Below are positions 40,558-48,148 of a stretch of DNA of 64,000 nt, one piece after another. Under the pieces are notes generated by a model. The model was given only the letters and a program-made list of their open reading frames with translations, was not told the DNA's origin and searched no databases. The stretch lies in NCBI GenBank assembly GCA_050260055.1, contig JBLNBO010000046.1:1-64000 (forward strand), in the 5' to 3' direction. A program made the position numbers and the translations under genes. Numbering within the stretch: the first letter of the stretch is position 1; each line of letters starts with the position of its first letter. The DNA comes from JBLMYQ01 sp050260055 (lineage in GTDB: Bacteria; Bacillota; Clostridia; Acetivibrionales; UBA4821).

Positions 40558-42447
40558 ATGCAGATTATTAATAAATTTCGGGAGGATGAACCGTTTCGCA
40601 CATTATGTTTAACCATATTGTCAGGTATATTTTTGTTGGCAAGTTTCTTCAAATGGTCTACAGGATTACCTTTTGATCCAGCCTGGATTGCTATTGTAAT
40701 AAGTGGTATCCCCATTGTTTTTGGCGCAATCAAGGGATTGGTAACAGAGTTTGACGTGACTGCTGATGTGCTTGTTGCAATTGCCCTTGTCGCAGCGGTG
40801 GCCATCGGAGAATATTTTGCAGCTGGAGAAGTCGCTTTTATCATGCAGTTAGGTAAGGTATTGGAGGATGTGACATCCGGAAGATCCCGTAAAAGTTTGC
40901 AGGCACTTATAAAACTTACCCCTCAAAAAGCTTGTATCCGCACAGCTGATGGTGATAAGGAAATATTGGCTTCAGAAGTGAAAATGGGAGATTTACTTTT
41001 GGTTCGTCCCGGCGAAGCTATTCCAGTGGATGGTAGAATTGTTCGGGGAACTACTTCAATTGACCAATCCGTTATGACTGGCGAATCGGTTCCTGTTGAT
41101 AAAACAGAAGGAGACGAAGTTTATCAGGGAACTCTGAACCAGCAGGGAGTTATCGACATTGAAGCTACCAATGTAGGGGAAGAATCATCGCTCAAAAAGA
41201 TGATACGTCTCGTAGAAGAAGCCGAAGAGAATAAGGCTCCTATTGTTCGGATTGCAGATAAATGGGCACGCATTTTGGTTCCGGTTGCTTTGGGCTTTGC
41301 AATACTTATTCTGATACTTACAAAGGATATCTATCGGGCAGTAACCGCACTTGTTGTTTTCTGCCCATGTTCACTAATACTTGCTACACCCACAGCCATG
41401 ATGGCTGCGATTGGTAATGCTACTAAAAAAGGCATACTCATTAAATCTGGTGCAGCGGTAGAAGCAGCAGCTAAGATTGATACATTTGTCATGGATAAAA
41501 CAGGAACTTTGACCTATGGTAAACTTCAAGTTGAAGATATTCATATACTTGATGAAAGCATAGATAAGAAAAAGTTTATAAACCTGATTGCAAGTGCAGA
41601 AAAATTCTCCGAACATCCATTAGGGAAAGCCATTCTAACATATAGTGAAAGCCAAGGTATTACTGCAGAGGATCCCTCAACATTTGAAACACAGACAGGA
41701 AAAGGAGTTATAGCAACCATAGACGGACATGAAATTCAGATTGGAGAAAAAATCATCGGACATGATCGTATTCAAGAAAGTCAAGATACCTTGTCGCTTA
41801 TTGAGCAAATGCAGTCACAAGGGAAAACCGTTCTTCCTGTGGCTTTGGATGGAAAGCTTGTTGGAATAATATCCATTGCGGATGTTCTTCGCAAAGAGAC
41901 CAGAGACACAATCTCAGAGTTGAAAAAAATAGGTCTATCGCGTATTATTATGCTGACTGGTGACAACCAGACAGTTGCAAATTCCATTGGTCAAAGAACC
42001 GGTATTACGGAAATATTTGCTTCTCAACTACCCGAAGGCAAGGTCAACTCCATCAAGAGTTTGACTGAACAAGGACATTCGGTCGGCATGATAGGTGATG
42101 GTATCAATGATGCTCCTGCTCTTGCCATTGCATCTGTCGGAATCGTCATGGGTGCAATCGGATCCGATGTTGCTATCGAGGCAGCTGATGTTGCTCTGAT
42201 GAGCGATGATATAAGCAAGCTTCCTTTTTTGGTTCGGATTTGCCAAAAAACTAAAAAGCGCATCATTTTCAACATTATAATTTCTATGTTTATTAACTTT
42301 GGTGCAATCATTCTTGCCGGTTTCGGTCTGCTAAACCCTGTAACCGCTGCACTTGTTCATAATTTCGGGTCTGTGTTCGTGGTGGTTAATTCCGCATTAC
42401 TGCTAACCTACAAGGAACAAGATTCAGCTTCACCAGTTCTGTCTTAA
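40558..42447 (+). CDS. heavy-metal P1B-type ATPase
   Basis: This 629-residue pump has no N-terminal metal-binding domain. It shows the membrane motif FCPCSL (CPC), the phosphorylation site DKTGTLTYG, the actuator MTGESVPV, the P1B HP motif SEHPLG, and the hinge MIGDGINDAPAL. The last helices read INFGAI and HNFGSVFVVVNSALLL, which is neither the Cu-type MxxSS nor the Zn-type DxG, so metal specificity is open. ATG at 40558 follows GGGGG. The csoR-like gene lies 48 bases downstream, in the same operon. Confidence 0.9.
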   Translation: MQIINKFREDEPFRTLCLTILSGIFLLASFFKWSTGLPFDPAWIAIVISGIPIVFGAIKGLVTEFDVTADVLVAIALVAAVAIGEYFAAGEVAFIMQLGKVLEDVTSGRSRKSLQALIKLTPQKACIRTADGDKEILASEVKMGDLLLVRPGEAIPVDGRIVRGTTSIDQSVMTGESVPVDKTEGDEVYQGTLNQQGVIDIEATNVGEESSLKKMIRLVEEAEENKAPIVRIADKWARILVPVALGFAILILILTKDIYRAVTALVVFCPCSLILATPTAMMAAIGNATKKGILIKSGAAVEAAAKIDTFVMDKTGTLTYGKLQVEDIHILDESIDKKKFINLIASAEKFSEHPLGKAILTYSESQGITAEDPSTFETQTGKGVIATIDGHEIQIGEKIIGHDRIQESQDTLSLIEQMQSQGKTVLPVALDGKLVGIISIADVLRKETRDTISELKKIGLSRIIMLTGDNQTVANSIGQRTGITEIFASQLPEGKVNSIKSLTEQGHSVGMIGDGINDAPALAIASVGIVMGAIGSDVAIEAADVALMSDDISKLPFLVRICQKTKKRIIFNIIISMFINFGAIILAGFGLLNPVTAALVHNFGSVFVVVNSALLLTYKEQDSASPVLS

Positions 42448-42495
42448 TATTAATAGACCATTATTATAATTAAGTTTAATAAAGGAGGACAACTT

Positions 42496-42777
42496 ATGCA
42501 AAAGTATCAACACCATGACGTTGAAAAACTTTGTCAACGAATCAGTAGAATTGAAGGACAATTGGGGGGCATTCGAAAAATGCTTGAAAATGACAAGCCT
42601 TGCGATGAAGTCATTATTCAGCTTAATTCTGCAAAAGCAGCTTTGCAAAAAATCAGCCAGATTATTCTGGAAGATCACCTTGACCACTGCGTACTTGACG
42701 CGCTTCGTGAAGGAAAGGGTGAAGTTCAGGTTGAGAGCTTAAAACGCGCCTTGAGTCAATATACCAAGATGATTTAA
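42496..42777 (+). CDS. csoR: CsoR/RcnR-family metal-responsive repressor
   Basis: This 93-residue all-helical repressor of the DUF156 family has the core RISRIEGQLGGIRKMLE and ligand positions Cys-His-Cys (PCDEV, EDHLDHC), as in the Cu(I) sensor CsoR, rather than the His-rich set of RcnR. It should bind the G/C dyad at 40509-40529 and release it on metal binding. AAAGGAGG precedes the ATG. The Cys-His-Cys set suggests copper, but the partner ATPase is not a typical copper pump, so the metal is uncertain. Confidence 0.85.
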   Translation: MQKYQHHDVEKLCQRISRIEGQLGGIRKMLENDKPCDEVIIQLNSAKAALQKISQIILEDHLDHCVLDALREGKGEVQVESLKRALSQYTKMI

Positions 42778-42889
42778 TATGAGGCTTTTCATACAAAAAT
42801 CCTCCATATTTTTTACCACAGTTATTGAATAAGACGATAATTTGAATTATGCCCAAAAATTTGTCCCTTAAAAATTCGATGAAGCCATT

Positions 42890-42935
42890 TAAAATAAAAA
42901 ACTACCGATATTATATCAGCAGCTTTTTATTTTAA
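42890..42935. terminator. terminator between csoR and glmS
   Basis: An A-rich arm and a T-rich arm (AAAATAAAAA / TTTTTATTTT) enclose a GATAT / ATATC core with mismatches. It lies between convergent genes. Confidence 0.5.
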
Positions 42936-43000
42936 AACTTTTTACCCAGTCTAAGACTTTTTTACACAACTACAACTCAATGTAAATATAGCTTTATTCT

Positions 43001-44821
43001 TTATTCTACAGTTACGCTCTTTGCCAAGTTTCTCGGCTTATCTACGTCACAGCCCTTCTGAACTGCTACATAATAAGCAAATAACTGCAGCGGTATTACC
43101 GTCAGAATCGAACTTAATACATCCTCAATCTTTGGAATATATAATACAAAGTCTGCAACCTTCTCAATCTCAGTATTTCCTTCCTGTGCAACCGCAAGCA
43201 CAACAGCTCCCCTTGCCTTAACTTCCTTGATATTGCTCAACATTTTATCAAAAAGCTCTTCCTGCGTTGCAAGTGCAACAACCAGCGTTCCCTTTTCAAT
43301 CAATGCAATTGTGCCGTGCTTTAATTCACCTGCAGCATAAGCTTCTGAATGGATATATGATATTTCCTTCAGCTTGAGCGAACCTTCAAGTGCAACAGTA
43401 TAGTCCAATCCTCTACCCAGGAAGAATATATCCTTGGCATTATAGTGATTTGCAGCAAAGTATTGAATTTTTTCCCTATGTTCAAGTACTTCCGCAACTT
43501 TATCAGGAAGCATCTTAAGATGCTCAAATATATCATTTGCCTGTTCATTGGTTATGGTACCCTTTTTAAGAGCAAAATCAACTGCTAAAAGATACATTGC
43601 TGCAAGCTGAGTCGTATATGCCTTTGTAGAAGCAACTGCAATCTCCGGCCCAGCCCATGTATAAAGCACATTGTCTGACTCTCTTGCTATGGAGCTTCCA
43701 ACAACATTCACAACCGAAATTACCTTTGTCCCATGCTTTTTGGCTTCTCTTAGAGCTGCCAGCGTATCCGCGGTTTCACCTGACTGGCTGATTATGATTA
43801 CAAGCATTTTTTCATTCAGAACCGGATTACGGTATCTGAATTCTGAAGCAATATCAACCTCTACAGGAATTCTGGAAAGCTTTTCAATAAGATACTTTCC
43901 AACCATACCTGCATGATAAGCTGTTCCGCAGGCAACTATAAATATCTTTTCAATCCCTTCAAGCTCTTTAGAGCTTAATTCAAATTCAAACTCCGGTTTA
44001 CCGTTTTTGATTCTTGGATTGATTGTATCTTTTATTACTTTCGGCTGTTCAAATATCTCCTTTAACATAAAGTGCTCATATCCGCCTTTTTCAGCAGAAG
44101 ATACGTCCCATTCAACCTTATAGATTTCTTTTCTAACTTCTTCTCCATCTTTATTAAATATTTTAACACCATCTTTTCTGAGCACAACTAATTCGTTATC
44201 ATCGAGGAGATAAATATTTCTTGTGTGCTCCAAAATTGCAGGTATATCTGATGCAATAAAGTTCTCTCCTTCTCCAACTCCAACAATAAGCGGGCTGTCT
44301 TTTCTTACAGCAATAAACTGTTCGGGATGCTCTTGAGATAAAATACCTAATGCATACGAACCTTCAAGCTTGGTCAAAGCCTTTCTAACCGCCTCAACAA
44401 GATTCCCTTCATAATAATACTCTATAAGATGTGCAATTATTTCTGTATCAGTTTCTGAAAGAAACTCAACGCCCTTGGATTGAAGAAACTCTTTAAGCCT
44501 TAGATAATTCTCGATTATTCCATTGTGAACAACCGCAATATGTCCTTTGAAACTGATATGCGGATGAGAATTCACATCAGATGGTTCTCCATGAGTTGCC
44601 CATCTGGTGTGGCCTATTCCAACCAAACTGGATACTTTCTCATCTGCAAGCTTTTCTTCAAGCATACTGAGCCTTCCCTTGCATTTAAGTATATCCAACT
44701 CTTTATTATTAATTATTGCTATTCCTGATGAATCATACCCTCTGTATTCAAGCTTCTTTAACCCTTCTATCAGTACGGGAACTGAGTTTTTGTTCCCTAT
44801 ATAACCAACTATTCCACACAT
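43001..44821 (-). CDS. glmS: glutamine-fructose-6-phosphate aminotransferase
   Basis: This 606-residue enzyme makes glucosamine-6-phosphate for cell-wall synthesis. It starts with MCGIVGYIG, so the catalytic Cys2 becomes N-terminal after methionine removal. The glutaminase half (about 1-240) has GIGHTRWATHG. The two SIS domains follow, with SQSGETADT and the C-terminal KSVTVE. ATG at 44821 follows GGGAGG; the frame extends upstream but through the ribozyme. The 5' leader carries a glmS ribozyme, so product feedback through RNA cleavage is expected. Confidence 0.96.
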   Translation of the reverse strand: MCGIVGYIGNKNSVPVLIEGLKKLEYRGYDSSGIAIINNKELDILKCKGRLSMLEEKLADEKVSSLVGIGHTRWATHGEPSDVNSHPHISFKGHIAVVHNGIIENYLRLKEFLQSKGVEFLSETDTEIIAHLIEYYYEGNLVEAVRKALTKLEGSYALGILSQEHPEQFIAVRKDSPLIVGVGEGENFIASDIPAILEHTRNIYLLDDNELVVLRKDGVKIFNKDGEEVRKEIYKVEWDVSSAEKGGYEHFMLKEIFEQPKVIKDTINPRIKNGKPEFEFELSSKELEGIEKIFIVACGTAYHAGMVGKYLIEKLSRIPVEVDIASEFRYRNPVLNEKMLVIIISQSGETADTLAALREAKKHGTKVISVVNVVGSSIARESDNVLYTWAGPEIAVASTKAYTTQLAAMYLLAVDFALKKGTITNEQANDIFEHLKMLPDKVAEVLEHREKIQYFAANHYNAKDIFFLGRGLDYTVALEGSLKLKEISYIHSEAYAAGELKHGTIALIEKGTLVVALATQEELFDKMLSNIKEVKARGAVVLAVAQEGNTEIEKVADFVLYIPKIEDVLSSILTVIPLQLFAYYVAVQKGCDVDKPRNLAKSVTVE

Positions 44822-44859
44822 AATCGAAACCTCCCTTATCACAATTTTTAAACAAAAAA

Positions 44860-44883
44860 ACCATAGGCAAAAAAACCTATAGT
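44860..44883 (-). terminator. short terminator-like hairpin between ribozyme and glmS
   Basis: On the minus strand, ACTATAGG and CCTATGGT pair (one G-U pair) around TTTTTTTG, followed by a run of seven T. It lies between the ribozyme and the ribosome site and could act as an attenuator. Confidence 0.4.
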
Positions 44884-45033
44884 TTCTGTCCAATCTTGTA
44901 CACTTGATTGTTTCTGTTCCCCGGTCGCCCGGGTATTTGTTCAATCAATTACGAACGTACCATCCGTGAGGTCATCCGCCGAATTTTCGATAAACCCCAC
45001 CCTCGTCATCTGACTTTCGTCAGTGCTGGCGCT
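44884..45033 (-). ncRNA. glmS ribozyme (glucosamine-6-phosphate-activated)
   Basis: On the minus strand the conserved core is present in order: GCGCCAGCACTGAC, GACGAGG, GGGGTTTATCGAAAATTCGG, CGGATGACCTCACGG, then the P3-P4 region with CCCGGGCGACCGGG. The expected self-cleavage is 5' of GCGCC, between 45033 and 45032. It occupies the leader of glmS. The 3' limit is approximate. Confidence 0.92.
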
Positions 45034-45094
45034 CAATTAAGTTTTTAACAAATCTTATCTTCTAACCTATACGCATCTCTCCTTTCATATACCC

Positions 45095-45157
45095 CTTCGT
45101 AGATTTTTGCTATTTCTTCCCTCTATAGCATAGAGAGGGAAGTTAGAAGGGTGAGTT
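45095..45157 (+). repeat. solo copy R2 of the dispersed hairpin repeat, inside the glmS leader
   Basis: These 63 bases align with the right end of the DUF559 unit (63348-63407). Shared blocks are CTTCGTAGATTTT, CTATTT, TTCCCTCTAT, AGAGAGGGAAG, TAGAAGGGTGAGTT. It folds as a hairpin TTCCCTCT / AGAGGGAA. It lies between the glmS promoter and the ribozyme, so it would be transcribed. Confidence 0.75.
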
Positions 45158-45166
45158 TTCACCTTT

Positions 45167-45195
45167 AGTATATTATATTTTAATACTATTCGCAA
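45167..45195 (-). promoter_or_regulatory. promoter of glmS
   Basis: On the minus strand, TTGCGA (45190-45195) and TATACT (45167-45172) have a 17-base spacer. The promoter is nested between inverted arms TTTTCACCTT and AAGGTGAAAA. Confidence 0.55.
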
Positions 45196-45354
45196 GGTGA
45201 AAAAATATTAGACAATGATTTAATATTATTATAAAATGGTGCTGTTGTTTATAATTGAATTTTCGGAATAATACAGGCGGTAATGGCCGGTTAGGATTTT
45301 GAGAGGAGGAGATACGCCCTTATTGGCAATATCTTGAGAAAAGGAGTGATGAAG

Positions 45355-45921
45355 ATGAAAAACAAAGCATCTGAGAATGCACGAAAACTACGTATAAAAC
45401 AAAAGCAAGAAGAAGCTAGAAAACTTCGGAGAGAAATCGACTCATACATTGCTGAAGAAAGCGGTAATTTGCAGTTTTCCGATTGTTCAATTGAAAGGTC
45501 TGAAATTATTTATTCTCCGGCTTTTGTATTGTTCACAACTCCAGAGAATGATGGACAGCCTGAAGCGAACATAGGTTTATTCGTTCCTCAAGAAGTTTAT
45601 GGAGATAAGGTTACGCGTGAAGAAATTGCATCATTGGTAACTTCCTCAAAAGATATTCTTGCTGAAACGTATATTGATTTGATGCAATACGAATGTGCCT
45701 TATCGGCTCAAAAAACTGGTAGCATATACGAAAAAAGTGAAGCAAATGGTTTTTGTTTTTTCGATATGATTTGTCTGTCAAGCAGATTTTGGAGCCTCAA
45801 ATGGTTTACGGACGAAGTACTAGAAGAAATCATCAAAACCCCAGAGCTTCTGGCAAAAATTATTATGGATGACCTTTGGAAAGTTGGCCAAGAATTTGGT
45901 AAATCCCTAAAAAATGCATAG
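45355..45921 (+). CDS. hypothetical protein with charged N-terminal helix
   Basis: This 188-residue protein starts with a highly charged helix (about 5-35, ARKLRIKQKQEEARKLRRE) and continues as a mixed globular sequence with a Trp/Phe-rich segment (FFDMICLSSRFWSLKWF) near 145. There is no signal peptide or membrane segment. ATG at 45355 is preferred because AAAAGGAG lies 8 bases upstream; TTG at 45334 is possible. It stands alone between glmS and ruvA. I do not recognise the family. Confidence 0.65.
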   Translation: MKNKASENARKLRIKQKQEEARKLRREIDSYIAEESGNLQFSDCSIERSEIIYSPAFVLFTTPENDGQPEANIGLFVPQEVYGDKVTREEIASLVTSSKDILAETYIDLMQYECALSAQKTGSIYEKSEANGFCFFDMICLSSRFWSLKWFTDEVLEEIIKTPELLAKIIMDDLWKVGQEFGKSLKNA

Positions 45922-45946
45922 ATATTTCTATTCATCAACTAATTTT

Positions 45947-45975
45947 AAAGAGCGTTTCATTTCGAAGCGCTCTTT
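45947..45975. terminator. bidirectional terminator
   Basis: AAAGAGCG and CGCTCTTT pair around a 13-base loop between convergent stop codons. Confidence 0.75.
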
Positions 45976-45981
45976 AGAGTT

Positions 45982-46566
45982 TTATCTGGAAAAGTTTTTT
46001 AATGCCTGCTTGATTATATCTTCAATCGCCGCATTTTCAACATCAATCTGATTAAGCACTCTTAATGCATCATTTGCCGAATATCCCAAAACCTGTAGAG
46101 CACTCATGGCTTCAAGTTTCTTTCCACCTATATCTGGGCTGCCTTCTACAACTTCTATTCCATCCTCAGATTTAACCTTATCCTTCAATTCTAAAATTAT
46201 TCTTTGTGCTGTTTTAAGACCAATACCAGAAATACTTTTTAAAGCCGCTGTATCATTAGTTATAACTGCAAGACTGAATTTTGACGGAGATAAACCGGAC
46301 AAAACTGAAATTGCAGCTTTTGGCCCAATTCCCGAAACTGAAATGAGAAGTTCAAAAACTCTTAGTTCTTCTTGTGTAAGGAACCCAAATAAACTAATAT
46401 TATCTTCACGCACATGCATATAAGTATAAACTTTAGCTTCTTTTCCTGTTATAATCTTTTCTAATGTAGACAATGCAGAATGAACCTTAAAACCTACTCC
46501 GTTATTCTCAATTACCATATAATCCCTTGCAATTGCTTCTATTGTACCTTTTACAAAAGCAAACAT
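45982..46566 (-). CDS. ruvA: Holliday junction branch-migration subunit RuvA
   Basis: This 194-residue protein binds Holliday junctions and loads RuvB. It has the N-terminal OB fold (MFAFVKGTIEAIARDYMVIE), helix-hairpin-helix repeats (LISVSGIGPKAAISVLSG and LKSISGIGLKTAQRIILELKDK), and a small C-terminal domain (LGYSANDALRVLNQI). ATG at 46566 follows GGCGGTGA. ruvC and ruvB are not adjacent; instead ruvA follows ndk and cheR, an unusual context. Confidence 0.94.
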   Translation of the reverse strand: MFAFVKGTIEAIARDYMVIENNGVGFKVHSALSTLEKIITGKEAKVYTYMHVREDNISLFGFLTQEELRVFELLISVSGIGPKAAISVLSGLSPSKFSLAVITNDTAALKSISGIGLKTAQRIILELKDKVKSEDGIEVVEGSPDIGGKKLEAMSALQVLGYSANDALRVLNQIDVENAAIEDIIKQALKNFSR

Positions 46567-46664
46567 AAAATTCACCGCCTTAAATTAAATAACCCTTAGG
46601 CAGGACTATTTCCCGTCTGTGGGTTTTTAATTGAATTTCTCATATGACTTTATTGATATTATAC

Positions 46665-47447
46665 TTAGATATTCCTAACCTTCTGGTAAAAAAATGTACT
46701 TGCTGAAACAAAGTTATATCTTGAAGCAAGAATTATCTGCTCAGTACTTCCTACAAATAGTACTCCACCGTCTCTAAGAGCCTTACTGAAACTAGTATAA
46801 ACCTGCGACTTTGCCTCTTCTGTAAAGTATATAAGTACATTCCTGCAAACAATAAGATCTACATCATCAGGATACTTATCTGCCAGAAGGTTATGATGCC
46901 TAAAATCAACGCATTGTTTTACTTCATTCTTTACTCTATAGAAATCGCCTTCCTCATGGAAATACTTTGGAACCATTTCTCTTGGGAGGCTGTCAAGGCT
47001 CTTCGGGTTATAAATTCCAGTCTGTGCTTTTGATATTACTTCTCTGTCAATATCTGTAGCAATTATCTTAATTTGGTTTAACGGAAGAAATTTGTTCATA
47101 GCAAACACAAGTGAATAAGGTTCTTCTCCTGTTGAACAAGCTGCACTCCAAATTTTTATATTACTAACGCCTTTCATAAGCATAGGGAGGATTTCCTGTT
47201 CAAGAACTTCCCATTGCTTAGGATTCCGATAAAATTCTGAAACGTTAATTGTTATGTAATTAACAAATTCATCATATATAAGCTTATCTGTTTTTAATGC
47301 TTTAATATAGCTTTCATAGTCAGAAAAGTTCCTTTTCAGGATAAGTGAATCAATCCTTCTTTTCATTTGCCTTTCCTTGTAGCTTGCTAGATTAATCCCT
47401 GTTATTTGAAAAATAGCTTGTGTGAATTGTTCATAAGTATCTAACAT
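46665..47447 (-). CDS. cheR: CheR-type chemoreceptor glutamate methyltransferase
   Basis: This 260-residue enzyme methylates glutamates of chemoreceptors with S-adenosylmethionine. It has the CheR all-helical N-domain (LKRNFSDYESYI) and the methyltransferase core with FYRNPKQWEVL, IWSAACSTGEEPYSLVF, ATDIDREVISKA, and VDLIVCRNVLIYF. No other chemotaxis gene is near. It follows ndk by 23 bases. Confidence 0.92.
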   Translation of the reverse strand: MLDTYEQFTQAIFQITGINLASYKERQMKRRIDSLILKRNFSDYESYIKALKTDKLIYDEFVNYITINVSEFYRNPKQWEVLEQEILPMLMKGVSNIKIWSAACSTGEEPYSLVFAMNKFLPLNQIKIIATDIDREVISKAQTGIYNPKSLDSLPREMVPKYFHEEGDFYRVKNEVKQCVDFRHHNLLADKYPDDVDLIVCRNVLIYFTEEAKSQVYTSFSKALRDGGVLFVGSTEQIILASRYNFVSASTFFYQKVRNI

Positions 47448-47470
47448 GTAATTCCCCTTCCAAAAATTTT

Positions 47471-47875
47471 TTATACTTCAGGGAAAAACCTTGCCACTTC
47501 AACTTCTGCACTTTCAACAGCATCAGAGCCGTGAATAAGATTTTCATAAGAGTTAAAACCAAAATCTCCTCTAATTGTACCAGGAGCGGCTTCAGTCACA
47601 AGAGTCTTGCCTATCATCATTCTCATCATTGTTATAACATCTTCGCCTTCTACTATCATTGCAACAACTTCACCAGAAGTCATATAATTAACCATATCAT
47701 TAAAGAAGCTTTTTCCTTTGCAATGTGCATAATGTTCTTCAACTACAGCTTTATCAAGCTTTACCATCTTCATATGGGAAATCTTAAAACCCTTTCTTTC
47801 AATTCTTCCAACTATTTCTCCTACCAATCTCCTCTTTACTGCATCAGGTTTTAAGAGTATTACCGTTCTTTCCAT
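47471..47875 (-). CDS. ndk: nucleoside diphosphate kinase
   Basis: This 134-residue enzyme transfers the gamma-phosphate between nucleotides. It has the start ERTVILLKPDAVKR, GEVVAMIVEG, the GTIRGDFG block, and the phosphohistidine H115 in ENLIHGSDA. AAGGAGG-type sequence precedes the ATG. It is the first gene of an ndk-cheR-ruvA run. Confidence 0.96.
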   Translation of the reverse strand: MERTVILLKPDAVKRRLVGEIVGRIERKGFKISHMKMVKLDKAVVEEHYAHCKGKSFFNDMVNYMTSGEVVAMIVEGEDVITMMRMMIGKTLVTEAAPGTIRGDFGFNSYENLIHGSDAVESAEVEVARFFPEV

Positions 47876-47959
47876 ATTAATATTTCCTCCTTGTGAAAAT
47901 TAAATTCAGTGGTTGTGATACGCCTATTATACACCTAAATTCTAACATATATTATTATA

Positions 47960-47991
47960 AAAAAAAAGCGTGACATTATAAAAATGTCACG
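47960..47991 (-). terminator. intrinsic terminator upstream of ndk
   Basis: On the minus strand, CGTGACATT and AATGTCACG pair around a 5-base loop and are followed by CTTTTTTTTT. It is a second barrier after the preceding gene's terminator. Confidence 0.75.
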
Positions 47992-48100
47992 AAAAATAAT
48001 GTAAAGGGGGTCTCAATGTGTTTTGTGAGGTCATTAATTATTATTGACCCTTTTTCAAATTATATACATTTTTATTTGAAAATTATTTTAAGAGCAAAAG

Positions 48101-48148
48101 CAAGAAAAAAAGGTCAACGAATCTTCAATTCGTTGACCTTTTTTCTTG
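48101..48148. terminator. long palindromic terminator
   Basis: Arms 48101-48121 and 48129-48148 (core GGTCAACGAA / TTCGTTGACC) with A- and T-runs give a strong terminator for the gene ending at 48149. Confidence 0.85.
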
